Positions 22,401 through 31,214 of a stretch of 64,000 nt of DNA are shown piece after piece. Origin of the DNA: JAPPHY01 sp965247535 (lineage in GTDB: Bacteria > Chloroflexota > Dehalococcoidia > Lucifugimonadales > UBA2985); contig OZ252018.1 of assembly GCA_965247535.1 (NCBI GenBank), positions 1,178,001 through 1,242,000 of the forward strand, given 5' to 3'. The position numbers and the translations under genes are program-made. The notes under the pieces were generated by a model. That model was not told the DNA's origin, made no database searches, and saw nothing but the letters and a program-made list of their open reading frames with translations. Positions within the stretch are counted from its first letter, which is position 1. The number at the start of each line of letters is the position of its first letter.

Positions 22401-25085
22401 ATGATTCAGACTGAAGCGAGAGCCCTGACTGGTCCCAGACCCCTCGACGGAATCCGAGTGCTTGACTTCACGTGGGTCCGCGCCGGGCCGTGGTGCACGC
22501 GATGGCTGGGCGCGCTGGGAGCGGAGGTTGTCAAGGTGGAGTGGCCGCAGAACCCGAGCACGCGCGGCGCCGGAGGCGGCGGCTCAACTCCCGCGGGCTT
22601 GCCCGCCAACCTCAACACCGACGGTCACTTCAGCGACACCAACGCCAACAAGCTCAGCGTCACGTTGAACACCCGCACGCCTCGCGGCCAGGACCTGGTG
22701 CGGAGGCTAGTTTCCGTTTCCGACGTCGTTATCGAGAACTTCGCGTACGGAGTACTCGAGCGGTGGGGCCTTAGCTACGAGGAGATGAAAAAGCTGCGGG
22801 AGGACATCATCTACGTCTCCATGTCCGGCTTTGGTCACACGGGCCGCGACCGCGACTACCAAACGATGGGCCCGATAGCGCAGGCCCTTTCCGGCATGAC
22901 CTACCTGTCCGGCCTTCCGGGCGAGCAGCCGGCGGGATGGGGCTGGTCATACATGGACGATACGGGCGGCATGTACGGCGTCATCACGACCCTCAGCGCG
23001 ATCTACCATCGCCAGATGACGGGACGCGGCCAGCACGTCGACAAGTCGCAGTGGATCACCGGCGTGCAGCTCAATGGCGCAGCCTTCCTGGACATTCAGG
23101 CCAACGGTCGTTCCACAATGCGGGAGGGCTACCCGGCGGGCAACAGGGCGCACTGGCCCGGCACGCCGCTGGTGAACAACTACCGAGGCCCAACGGTGGC
23201 GCCTCACAACGCGTATCGCACGCGACCCTGGGGTTACAACGACTGGGTCACCATCGCCTGCTTCTCGGATGACGAGTGGCGGCGCCTGATCGGTGTGATG
23301 GGTTCGCCCGCGTGGGCCACGGACGAGAAGTTCGCCACGCTGCAGGGCCGGCTGAAGCACCAAGAGCAGATGGACGAGGGCATACAGGCGTGGACGAATT
23401 CGCTTGGCAAGTACGAGATCATGCACCGCTGCCAGCTTGCGGGCATCCACTCCATGCCGGTGCAGGACGCTAGGGACCGCGTCGACAGCGACCTGCAGAT
23501 GAGGCACCGCCGGATGTATCGCGAGATCGAGCACCCGGCCCTGGGGAAGTGGTCGCTGCAGAACGCGCCGTTCCGCCTGTCGGAGACGCCTGCGTACAAC
23601 CACCGGCCGGGCCCGATGATCGGCCAGCACAACCGCGAGGTATACGAGGGGCTGCTCGGCATAAACCACGAGGAGCTGGTGAACGGCTTCCAGGACGGTA
23701 CGTTCTGGCCCCGCGACCTGAGCATGGACGACTATCCGTACCTGCGCGAGATGATGGAGGATGCCTCCACCGTGCAGTGGTGCGGAATGACCAACGGGAC
23801 TGAGTCGCGGCCCGCGCCATCACAGGCGGAGCGCGAGCCTGGGACCGGCGGCCCGTTCACCGGGCTTCGCATCCTGGAGCTGGCCAACGAGAAGGGGCAG
23901 TGGTGCGGCAAGCTGATGGCTGACCTGGGCGCGGACGTGATCAAGATCGAGCCGCCTGGCGGCCAGTCAACGCGCTCGGTTGGCCCCTTCTACGAGGACG
24001 TACCCAACCGGGAGAGGAGCCTCTACTTCTGGCACTACAACACCTCCAAGCGCGGCATCACGCTGGACATAGAGACTGAGGACGGGCGCGCGCTGTTCCG
24101 GCGCATGGCTGCGGAAGCGGATGTTGTCCTGGAAAGCTACAGGCCCGGATACCTGCCCTCGCTGGGTCTCGGATACGACGACCTGAAGCAGGACAACCCC
24201 GGCCTGGTGATGTGCTCGCTGACGGACTTTGGGCAGACGGGGCCGTGGAAGGACTACGTGAGCAGCGACCTCAACCACCTGGCCGCGGGCGGTCAGATGG
24301 CCAAGTGCGGCTACGACGACGACGACGTGCCGGGAGCGCCTCCGATAGCGCCGAGCGGCGGCCAGGCGTGGCACATGGGGAGCCACTTCGCGACCATCGC
24401 GGTTATGGCAGCGCTCAGCCATCGCGCATCGAGCGGCTGCGGCCAGTACATCGATTCATCGGTGCATGACGCCTGCGCGCTCACCACGGAAGGTCACATC
24501 AACTTCTACGTCTACACCGGCCGGGTTGCGGCTCGCACCACCGGAAGGGGCGGGGGCATCAACCTGTCGCCCAAGGCTCAGCACCGCTGCAGCGACGGCA
24601 AGTACATCAACGCAGGCATCCTCAACCGGATCAGCCCACAGCAGTTGCAGGTCCTGGCAAAGTGGATGGACGAATACGGCATGGCGGGCGACTTGATGGA
24701 CGAGAAGTACGGCGATCAGGCGGTCATAAACGACAACAAGGACCACCTCAACGACATGTTGATCAGCTTCTTCGGCAGCATCACCCGCGACGAGGCGTAC
24801 CACGGCGGCCAGCGCCGGGGCTTCAACATGGGCGCCGTACGCGCGCCTGACGAGGTCATGGAAGACCCGCACCTGGAGGACCGGGACTTTTGGGCGGAGG
24901 TCTCATACCCGGAGATAGGGAAGACCTTCCGTCACCCGGGACCGGCTGGTATATGGAAGGACTCGCCGTGGCAGATCTCCCGGCGAGCGCCGATGGTGGG
25001 TGAGCACAACGAGGATGTGCTTTGCGGCGAGCTCGGGCTGTCGAAGGCTGAGCTGGCAGTGCTGGCCGAGAGCGGCGTGGTGTGA
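22401..25085 (+). CDS. fused double class III (CaiB/BaiF) CoA-transferase, second copy
   Basis: An 894-aa paralogue of the 888-aa protein at 11077, with the same two-domain build. Domain 1 has the catalytic Asp186 in YMDDTGGMY; domain 2 has Trp657 in AWHMGSHFA at the corresponding place. Start region is RPLDGIRVLDFTWVRAGPWCTRWL after a strong GGGAGGAGAG ribosome site. The inter-domain linker (about residues 455-490) is hydrophilic and variable between paralogues. The last 36 bases, including the stop codon, are repeated 62 bases downstream. The gene has its own promoter and long leader and is followed by an MFS transporter gene on the same strand. Substrate unknown. Confidence 0.9.
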   Translation: MIQTEARALTGPRPLDGIRVLDFTWVRAGPWCTRWLGALGAEVVKVEWPQNPSTRGAGGGGSTPAGLPANLNTDGHFSDTNANKLSVTLNTRTPRGQDLVRRLVSVSDVVIENFAYGVLERWGLSYEEMKKLREDIIYVSMSGFGHTGRDRDYQTMGPIAQALSGMTYLSGLPGEQPAGWGWSYMDDTGGMYGVITTLSAIYHRQMTGRGQHVDKSQWITGVQLNGAAFLDIQANGRSTMREGYPAGNRAHWPGTPLVNNYRGPTVAPHNAYRTRPWGYNDWVTIACFSDDEWRRLIGVMGSPAWATDEKFATLQGRLKHQEQMDEGIQAWTNSLGKYEIMHRCQLAGIHSMPVQDARDRVDSDLQMRHRRMYREIEHPALGKWSLQNAPFRLSETPAYNHRPGPMIGQHNREVYEGLLGINHEELVNGFQDGTFWPRDLSMDDYPYLREMMEDASTVQWCGMTNGTESRPAPSQAEREPGTGGPFTGLRILELANEKGQWCGKLMADLGADVIKIEPPGGQSTRSVGPFYEDVPNRERSLYFWHYNTSKRGITLDIETEDGRALFRRMAAEADVVLESYRPGYLPSLGLGYDDLKQDNPGLVMCSLTDFGQTGPWKDYVSSDLNHLAAGGQMAKCGYDDDDVPGAPPIAPSGGQAWHMGSHFATIAVMAALSHRASSGCGQYIDSSVHDACALTTEGHINFYVYTGRVAARTTGRGGGINLSPKAQHRCSDGKYINAGILNRISPQQLQVLAKWMDEYGMAGDLMDEKYGDQAVINDNKDHLNDMLISFFGSITRDEAYHGGQRRGFNMGAVRAPDEVMEDPHLEDRDFWAEVSYPEIGKTFRHPGPAGIWKDSPWQISRRAPMVGEHNEDVLCGELGLSKAELAVLAESGVV

Positions 25086-25183
25086 TGGTCCGGGATATGC
25101 GGAGAGGATGGACTCCTGCGCAGGCAGGAGTGGTCGCTGGTCGTGCCGAGCTGGCAGTGCTGGCCGGGAGCGGCGTGGTGTGA
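25050..25183 (+). repeat. duplicated 3' end of the CoA-transferase gene
   Basis: Bases 25050-25085 (encoding ELAVLAESGVV and stop) recur at 25148-25183 with a single A-to-G change. Between them is a perfect 8-bp stem ACTCCTGC (25112-25119)/GCAGGAGT (25124-25131). The downstream copy is not part of any gene. Confidence 0.85.
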
Positions 25184-25254
25184 GGGTTCCCTTGGCCCGC
25201 TCATGGTGAGCTTGCCGAACCAGTTGAGCGGGCCAAGACGCGGGCCTTGCGGCC

Positions 25255-25283
25255 GTGACAGCACTGCCCGAATGTGATATTGT
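25255..25283 (+). promoter_or_regulatory. promoter of MFS transporter gene
   Basis: GTGACA (25255-25260), 17-base spacer, TATTGT (25278-25283) with an extended -10 TGA immediately upstream. About 98 bases before the TTG start. The rest of the 25184-25254 spacer shows nothing recognisable. Confidence 0.5.
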
Positions 25284-25380
25284 GTGTCCGTCATTGGGCC
25301 AGCCGGTAGTTGCGGTTGCGCCATTACGAAGATCCCTGCAACCTTGGTCAGGGGACTGTATCAGGAGAGTATAAGGACCC

Positions 25381-26697
25381 TTGGACTCGGACCCTCCAAG
25401 TAAAAGCGATCCTACCGGAGCACAGGGCTCTACTCAAACAGAAACCCCGCGGTCGCGTCTAGGCGTGTTCTACGGCTGGTGGATCGTGGCGGCGGCGACC
25501 ACTGCTAGCGCAATTCAATCGGCGGTGTTCAACGTGGGCGCACAGGCCCTCGTACTGCCGTTGGAACGAGATCTTGCCGCGACCCGTACCTCCATTACCT
25601 TAGCCTTTTCCCTCAGCAGGCTCGAGGGAGGCGTTACCGGCCCCATCGAGGGTTATCTCATCCACTGGATAGGGCCGCGCCACTACATGATGGTGGGGTG
25701 GGTGTTCTTTGGGGCTGGTTTCATTCTCCTGAGCATGTCCACAAGCCTCTACCAGTTCTACGGCTCCTTCCTGATGATCACGCTCGGGCAAAGCGTAGCC
25801 GGCTTCCTGCCTATCATCACGGTGCTGATCAATTGGTTCTTCCGCTGGCGTGGCAGGGTCATCGCGATCTACCAGCTTGGAGGGAGCATTGGCGCCCTCC
25901 TGGTCCCCGTCTGGGCGTGGTCCATCCAAGACTATGGATGGCGCACCGCAACCATGATCGTAGGCATTCTCACGATATTCTTAGGCGTTCCTCTGGCTGC
26001 GATGATGAGGAACAATCCCGAGGAGCACGGTTACCTGCCGGACGGCGACCAGCCCGGCGCCGATGATCCCACCTCCGACGCCAACGAAACCCGCACTGTA
26101 TCTGCGGCGGCGCCCGAGGAAGCCATGACCGTCGGTCAGGCTCTGCGGGGCGGCAACTTCTGGTTCCTGGCGCTGGCCCACTCGGCTGGTATCACAGCGT
26201 GGGGCGCGCTGCGAGTCCACCAGATACCGGCGATTGTGGACATCGGTATCAGCGAGATTACGGCGGCGAGCCTGCTTTCCTATACGCTGATCATGGCTGC
26301 GCCCGGCAGGCTGATAGGTGGCTTCCTTGGCGACAGAATGGGACTGCGAAGGGTGACCGCCGCGGCGTTCATTCTTCAGAGTGTCGCCGTGTTGATCCTT
26401 ACGTTTTCGACCACGTTTGTCCAGGTGGTTATCTTTGCGACCGTGTTCGGGTTGTCCTTTGGGATGCGGGGTACTCTGATGACAGTGCTGCGGGCCGAGG
26501 TGTTCGGGCGGGAGAATTTCTCCAGGCTGGCCGGCTTCATGGACCCCATCAGCAGCGTAAGCGTAGTGTTTGCGCCGCTGTTTGCAGCCTTCATGTACGA
26601 TACTACGCAGTCGTACCAGTTCGCTTTCGTGGTGCTAGCGGTGTTGAACTGCTCCGGCGCGCTGCTCCTGATCGGCTTGAAGTTGCGGCCTCGGTAG
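25381..26697 (+). CDS. MFS transporter (GWWIV/oxalate-formate antiporter-like group)
   Basis: A 438-aa twelve-helix major facilitator with the N-terminal VFYGWWIVAAATT signature also seen in the 7158-8441 transporter, and a hydrophilic central loop (about residues 215-245) rich in Asp. It starts at a TTG (25381); AAGGA at 25373-25377 and AGGAG at 25363-25367 are possible ribosome sites, and no later ATG keeps the first helix. Its position directly after a fused CoA-transferase suggests that it imports the acid later activated to a CoA thioester. Family is sure, substrate is inferred only. Confidence 0.83.
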   Translation: MDSDPPSKSDPTGAQGSTQTETPRSRLGVFYGWWIVAAATTASAIQSAVFNVGAQALVLPLERDLAATRTSITLAFSLSRLEGGVTGPIEGYLIHWIGPRHYMMVGWVFFGAGFILLSMSTSLYQFYGSFLMITLGQSVAGFLPIITVLINWFFRWRGRVIAIYQLGGSIGALLVPVWAWSIQDYGWRTATMIVGILTIFLGVPLAAMMRNNPEEHGYLPDGDQPGADDPTSDANETRTVSAAAPEEAMTVGQALRGGNFWFLALAHSAGITAWGALRVHQIPAIVDIGISEITAASLLSYTLIMAAPGRLIGGFLGDRMGLRRVTAAAFILQSVAVLILTFSTTFVQVVIFATVFGLSFGMRGTLMTVLRAEVFGRENFSRLAGFMDPISSVSVVFAPLFAAFMYDTTQSYQFAFVVLAVLNCSGALLLIGLKLRPR

Positions 26698-26742
26698 AGC
26701 AGGCTATCGGTCTGCGGTCGGGCTACCCGGAGAGCGGCGCGT

Positions 26743-27471
26743 TCAGCGCAGGTGGATGTAGCGGAAGCCTTCGGCGTAGGTGAGCGCGTGGGGTGCTCCG
26801 AGCTCGGCGGCCCGCTCCTTGATCCTCGACTCCAGGGTCGCGAGGCGTTCGGGATCCGTGCCCACCTGCGACGCATGCTCACGAAGCGCTGCCACCTTGA
26901 CGTCGATCGTGTCCGAGATGTCCACCCAGACGGTTGAGGTGGTGGGGGAGCCCCCCATGTATACCTCAAGCGTCTTGTGGGGCATCAGTCCTTCCTCGAT
27001 CAGGTCCGGATAGGCGTGGTAGTCGCGGGCGGACGGGTAGACGGCGTCCAGGGCGGTATCGCCGGCCGCGCGGTGGTCAGGGTGGTTGACGTAGCCCTCG
27101 CTAAATCGATTGGTGGGGTCCTGGCACAGCAGAACGTCCGGCTGGTAGCGTCGAATCTCCCGCACCAGGTCCCGGCGCAGCTCCAGCGTGTTCTGGAGGG
27201 CGCCGTCCGGGTACCGGAGGAATGCCACGTCCCTGGCTCCCACCACGCCCGCTGCCGCTCTCTGTTCCCGCTCGCGGGTGGCGGCCAGCTCTGCTGGATT
27301 GACCTCCGGGTCGGACGAGCCCTTGTCTCCGCTGGTGCACAGTACGTAGTAGACCTCGCTCCCTTGTCGCGCCCACTTCGCCAGAGTGCCCGCGGCCATG
27401 AAGTCCGCGTCGTCCGGATGGGCCACCACAATCATCACACGCTTCGGGTTGCCGTTGGGGGAATCAACCAT
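26743..27471 (-). CDS. PIG-L/LmbE-family deacetylase
   Basis: A 242-aa zinc-dependent N-deacetylase-like enzyme. The metal and catalytic residues are visible: AHPDDADF (His, Asp-Asp) near residue 18 and YVNHPDHRAAG later for the third ligand. Family members deacetylate GlcNAc-type sugars, mycothiol or bacillithiol precursors, or lincosamides. The ATG start follows GGAGATAGCG. It is 50 bases downstream of the MBL-fold gene on the same strand, probably cotranscribed, and converges with the MFS gene. No thiol cofactor genes are adjacent, so the substrate is open. Confidence 0.87.
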   Translation of the reverse strand: MVDSPNGNPKRVMIVVAHPDDADFMAAGTLAKWARQGSEVYYVLCTSGDKGSSDPEVNPAELAATREREQRAAAGVVGARDVAFLRYPDGALQNTLELRRDLVREIRRYQPDVLLCQDPTNRFSEGYVNHPDHRAAGDTALDAVYPSARDYHAYPDLIEEGLMPHKTLEVYMGGSPTTSTVWVDISDTIDVKVAALREHASQVGTDPERLATLESRIKERAAELGAPHALTYAEGFRYIHLR

Positions 27472-27520
27472 CGCTATCTCCTTGCTCAGCCTTGCCTTTG
27501 ACAGACCGCCAGGGGCGGTC

Positions 27521-28720
27521 TCACAAGGTCATTTCCTGAATCCGAGTGCGGTATGAGTCCGTCCCGTTCCGTGCCAGCCGGCCGTCCTGATGGACGGCCA
27601 CGTCGCCCGTATCGGCGAGCAGCTCCAGGTGGCTGACCACCTCCGACACGGCGGCAAAGAACCCGCCACCCGTGAGCTTGCGGGGAGGGAAAAGGTCGGC
27701 GGCCAGCTTCTCCGGCGTGTCCGCGCCGCCGTCCATTGACTCGACCACCCGGTCCAGCCGCCGGACGTGGTGGCGCACGATCTCCTGGGCTCGGCGCAGG
27801 TTGCGCACGTTGAACCGGCCGTGGTTGTAGAGCCTGTGCGCGGGCAGCACCGTTGCGCTTCGCTCCAGCTGCAGAGTCCTGCCCAGCGAGCGGATGTAGC
27901 TCGCGAGGCCGTAGTGCTCACCGGGGTCTCTGTGCTCCGGCGGCAGAGAGCTCAGAATGTTCTCTGGGTGCGTGCGCTTGATGGTGGGATGCGGCGTGAT
28001 CTGAGGCAGGATGTGGTCGCCGCTGAACACGACGCCGTCCATGGTCACGCAAATCTCGTCGACTGCGTGGCCGGGAGTGTAGAGGAACCGGAGGCCGTCC
28101 AGCGCCTCGCCGTCACGGATGGGATGGATGGGCAGCCTGTCCCCCAGTATGGCGCGATGGCCCATGATGTAGCCGCGGTAGTGGTCGCGCCACCGCCAGT
28201 CGCCGGGCGAGTTGGTTCGGCTCCTGAGCTGCGCCTCCTCGCGCCGTGCCACCTCGAAGATGGCGCGGTGCAGAGGTGAAGACCTGTCCAGTCCCATCCG
28301 CGCGTACTCGTAGGGCAGGAAGTGGAAGTAGAGCTGATGGGCCCACAGCTCGGCGCCGCTCGTCCGCACAAGGTCGTAGGCGTTGCCGTCGTGGTCCTGG
28401 TGCCCGTGGGTGATGACGACGCGTTCGAGATCGGCGGGGCGCCTGCCGAGAGCCTGAAGGCCCTTCTCGAGCGCGGGCATCGCGCCGAGAGGCCCGGCGT
28501 CGATGAGCGTCCAGCCGTCGGACTCGACAAGGTAAGCCCACGTGGGGCCTGTCCTGTTCGGCAGCTGGTGTGGCAGTGAAACGGCGCCAACCTCCCGCCC
28601 GCCCGGCAGGTAGAAGCGGAGCGCCATGCCGTATCCGCTGGTGTCGCCCTCAGTGATGACCTCGACGCCCTCAAGGTGTGGGTTGCTCGTCCGGTTCCAG
28701 GGTGTCGAGGCTGATTCCAT
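27521..28720 (-). CDS. metallo-beta-lactamase-fold hydrolase
   Basis: A 399-aa MBL-fold protein with the metal motif THGHQDHDGN, later histidine in YTPGHAVDEIC, Asp in VFSGDHILP and a C-terminal His in LPAHR, so the two-metal centre is complete. After the fold comes an extra helical C-terminal domain (about 300-399) that resembles the winged-helix tail of LACTB2-like and glyoxalase-II-like proteins. Likely a thioester or lactone hydrolase. I use the ATG at 28720; a TTG three codons upstream (28729) has a closer GAGGAA and is a real alternative. It is upstream of the PIG-L gene and just after the tRNA-His gene on the minus strand. Confidence 0.85.
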   Translation of the reverse strand: MESASTPWNRTSNPHLEGVEVITEGDTSGYGMALRFYLPGGREVGAVSLPHQLPNRTGPTWAYLVESDGWTLIDAGPLGAMPALEKGLQALGRRPADLERVVITHGHQDHDGNAYDLVRTSGAELWAHQLYFHFLPYEYARMGLDRSSPLHRAIFEVARREEAQLRSRTNSPGDWRWRDHYRGYIMGHRAILGDRLPIHPIRDGEALDGLRFLYTPGHAVDEICVTMDGVVFSGDHILPQITPHPTIKRTHPENILSSLPPEHRDPGEHYGLASYIRSLGRTLQLERSATVLPAHRLYNHGRFNVRNLRRAQEIVRHHVRRLDRVVESMDGGADTPEKLAADLFPPRKLTGGGFFAAVSEVVSHLELLADTGDVAVHQDGRLARNGTDSYRTRIQEMTL

Positions 28721-28754
28721 TGGCGGCAAGTGTTCCTCGCTTGTGCTCAGGGTT

Positions 28755-28834
28755 TGGGGTGAGCGGAGGGATTTGAACCCTCGATCTCCAGGGCCACAAC
28801 CTGGCGCCTTGGACCTAGCTTGGCCACGCCCACC
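28755..28834 (-). tRNA. tRNA-His (anticodon GTG)
   Basis: Read on the minus strand: acceptor GTGGGCG pairs with CGCTCAC, anticodon arm CCAGG-TTGTGGC-CCTGG gives anticodon GTG, T arm GAGGG-TTCAAAT-CCCTC is perfect. The extra G at -1 opposite discriminator C73, the identity mark of tRNA-His, is encoded, and CCA is encoded at the 3' end. The D arm is long (GCC...GGC with an expanded loop). Total 80 bases including G-1 and CCA. Confidence 0.93.
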
Positions 28835-28924
28835 ACGGCCCCAAAGAGGCCGAAGTCGATTCTAGCATCTTTGCACTCGGCGGGGCAATGGCGATGGGCC
28901 GGGCCGGGCTGCCCTCGGTGTGGA

Positions 28925-30436
28925 CTACTCCTGTGCCGCCAGGTCCAACGCCAGGCGAATGAGCGTGCGTGTCGGCACGCCTGTTGCGCCCCGCACGAGG
29001 TAGCCGGACTCCCTGTCCGTCATGGCCGTGCCGGCGATGTCCAGGTGCACCCACGGCGTGTCCTCGCTGAACTCGGCCAGGAACTGCGCGGCGGTGATGG
29101 AGCCGGCCTTTGCTCCGCCCGTGTTCTTGACGTCGGCAACCTGGCTCCGGTTCTGCTCCTTGTAGTCGTCGTACATGGGCAGCTCCCAGATCCGCTCGCC
29201 GGCCGCCTCGCCGGCCGCGATGACCGATTCGAGAAGCTCGCCGTTGTTGGTGAACGCACCTATGCACACGTCGCCCAGCGCCGTGACGATGGCCCCCGTC
29301 AGCGTGGCCACGTCCACCAGCCGGTTCAGTCCCATCTGCCTGGCGTAGGCCAGCGCGTCCGAGAGGACCAGGCGTCCCTCCGCGTCCGTGTTCTCCACCT
29401 CAACCGTCTTGCCGCTCATGGTGCGCAGCACGTCGCCGGGCTTCTGCGCCGAGCCGCTCGGCATGTTCTCCGTGGCCGCGGCGATTGCTGTGACGTTCAG
29501 CTTGGGCTTCAGTTGTGCGATTGCCCCGATGGCGGAGACGACGGCAGCCGCGCCGGACATGTCGCTCTTCATGGAGAACATTGCGGCGGAGGTCTTGAGG
29601 GAAATGCCTCCCGTGTCCATGGTGATGCCCTTGCCCAGCAGTCCAAGGTTGTTGTCCGGGTTGTCGGGGTCTCCCTTGTAGGAGAGAACTACGAACTTGG
29701 GAGGCTCGACGCTGCCCTTCGCCACGCCGAGCAGTCCGCCCATGCCGAGCTCCTCCATCTGAGGCCGGTCGAGAATCGTGGAGTCCAGCCCGTGCTCGGA
29801 AGCGAGGCCCGCGGCTATATCGGCGATATTGGTAGGCGTCATGTGGTTGGGCGGCTCGTTCACCATGTTGCGAGCCAGGATGGCGGCCTCGGCGAAGATG
29901 CGGCCGCGTTCCAGGCCGCTCTCGATTTCCGGGATGCGCGACGCGTCTTGCTCGATCACGCTAAGCTCATCGAGCGTCCTGTCGCCGTCGTCGTTCTTCG
30001 AGAAGTGGCGCCGGAAGGTGTAGAGGCCCAGCAGGCCGCCCTCGGCGACTGCCTGCGCCGCGTCCGCCACGTCCAGCCCGCCGATTCCGGCGCCGTGCAC
30101 GATGGTGGCGGCCTTGCGGACGCCCGCGGACCTGAGACGGCGGCAGACACCGGCCGTCACCTGCCTCGCCACCTCCGGGCTGAAGCTCTCGGCCTTGCCC
30201 AGGCCGGCCACCACCACGCGGGCGGACGAAATCCGGCCCAGCGTGTGAATGATCGTAATCTCGCCCTTCTTGCCGCGTATTTCACCATCGGCAATCAGAT
30301 TCGAAATCGCCCCGCCCAGCGCCTTGTCGGCTGCGCCCGTCGCGCCCCCGGGCGTCTCCACACCGTCGAACAGGTTGACAATTATTGCCGGCGAGTCAAC
30401 CGTTGTGATGTCGCCTGCGATGGCCCTGATCTCCAT
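28925..30436 (-). CDS. pepA: leucyl aminopeptidase (M17 family)
   Basis: A 503-aa cytosolic di-metal aminopeptidase that removes N-terminal residues from peptides. The M17 signature NTDAEGRLVLSDAL is present, with GKGITMDTGGISLK upstream holding metal and active-site residues; the N-terminal macro-like domain begins MEIRAIAGDITTV. The start at 30436 is chosen because GAGAGGAGAG lies just before it; an in-frame start at 30487 would overlap the kinase gene. Length agrees with the family. It follows the P-loop kinase gene and is probably cotranscribed from the promoter at 31116-31144. Confidence 0.94.
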   Translation of the reverse strand: MEIRAIAGDITTVDSPAIIVNLFDGVETPGGATGAADKALGGAISNLIADGEIRGKKGEITIIHTLGRISSARVVVAGLGKAESFSPEVARQVTAGVCRRLRSAGVRKAATIVHGAGIGGLDVADAAQAVAEGGLLGLYTFRRHFSKNDDGDRTLDELSVIEQDASRIPEIESGLERGRIFAEAAILARNMVNEPPNHMTPTNIADIAAGLASEHGLDSTILDRPQMEELGMGGLLGVAKGSVEPPKFVVLSYKGDPDNPDNNLGLLGKGITMDTGGISLKTSAAMFSMKSDMSGAAAVVSAIGAIAQLKPKLNVTAIAAATENMPSGSAQKPGDVLRTMSGKTVEVENTDAEGRLVLSDALAYARQMGLNRLVDVATLTGAIVTALGDVCIGAFTNNGELLESVIAAGEAAGERIWELPMYDDYKEQNRSQVADVKNTGGAKAGSITAAQFLAEFSEDTPWVHLDIAGTAMTDRESGYLVRGATGVPTRTLIRLALDLAAQE

Positions 30437-30464
30437 GTCAATCTCTCCTCTCTTGAACGGGCTC

Positions 30465-31085
30465 TCAGCCCCTGAACCACCGGTCAAGCTCCCTGCAGAT
30501 CTTCTCGACGACCGGCGCGATGTCCCTTGAGGTGTCCACGGCGTAGTGATTGCGGCGGATCGGCTCCACCGAGCTTGCCATGCGCCGGTAGACGTCTAGG
30601 TCGGCGGTGGAGTTGTCTTCCGGGTCGCCGTTGCCCGCCTCTCGCTGCGCGAGCCGGCTGGCGATCACGTCCTCAGGCGCCTCCACGCGCACAATGACCA
30701 GCTTGGCTTCGGTACGGCCGGCGATGCTGTAGAGCCTCTCCCTGAAATGCTCGATCAGGTTGGTGGCGTCGAACAGGACGGGGAAACCGTGCCGGAGCAG
30801 GTTTTCGATGAGTGCGTGGCACGCCCTGAAGAGGCGAGCGCTCTCGGGGCCGCTGTGCGTGGGCGTGCCGAAGAGGGCGCACCGCATCGCGTCCGATTCC
30901 ACGACGGCAAGGGGAGCGCGGCTCGCAAGCTGCCGGCTGAAGTACGACTTGCCGCTGCCGGGCAGTCCGGTGACCACAACGAAGGCCGCTCGCGCCTGAG
31001 GCTCAGGCAGCGGCGCCAGGGCGCCATTGAGGAGAGCGGCGTCCTCCTGCGTGGAACTTCTCTTTTGGACTGTGGTTGGATTCAT
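30465..31085 (-). CDS. P-loop kinase-like ATPase (AAA_33/zeta-toxin-like)
   Basis: A 206-aa nucleotide kinase-like protein. Walker A is VTGLPGSGKSYFSRQL near residue 40, a VVESDAMR element follows as in AAA_33 and zeta-toxin kinases, and VLFDATNLIEHFRERL contributes the second acidic motif. The LID-like region contains IASRLAQREAG. Related proteins phosphorylate small molecules, sugars or RNA ends. No antitoxin-like partner gene is adjacent, so a toxin role is unlikely. It has a well-formed minus-strand promoter and precedes pepA by 28 bases. Function unassigned beyond kinase. Confidence 0.75.
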   Translation of the reverse strand: MNPTTVQKRSSTQEDAALLNGALAPLPEPQARAAFVVVTGLPGSGKSYFSRQLASRAPLAVVESDAMRCALFGTPTHSGPESARLFRACHALIENLLRHGFPVLFDATNLIEHFRERLYSIAGRTEAKLVIVRVEAPEDVIASRLAQREAGNGDPEDNSTADLDVYRRMASSVEPIRRNHYAVDTSRDIAPVVEKICRELDRWFRG

Positions 31086-31115
31086 GTTTCTGCTGAGTCG
31101 GTATGACTGCCGTAC

Positions 31116-31144
31116 ATTATATGCCGAGGAGGTGGATACGGCAA
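31116..31144 (-). promoter_or_regulatory. promoter of the kinase-pepA operon
   Basis: Minus strand TTGCCG (31139-31144), 17-base spacer, perfect TATAAT (31116-31121). Start expected near 31109, about 24 bases before the ATG at 31085. Confidence 0.65.
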
Positions 31145-31154
31145 AACGCCGGCG

Positions 31155-31183
31155 TTATCGGGTGCCCACTCGTGTGGTATATT
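31155..31183 (+). promoter_or_regulatory. candidate promoter of mogA-trmD operon
   Basis: TTATCG (31155-31160), 17-base spacer, TATATT (31178-31183). Divergent from the kinase-pepA promoter. Start predicted near 31190, 25 bases before the mogA ATG. Confidence 0.45.
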
Positions 31184-31214
31184 GTTGCCACCTCCATTGT
31201 GGGCGCAGGCGGAC

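Noticed and set aside
28820..30475. Long plus-strand ORF of 551 codons opposite pepA
   Set aside because: It is antisense to a clear M17 aminopeptidase, has Val/His/Arg-rich low-complexity sequence, no ribosome site and no domain. High GC makes long antisense frames common.
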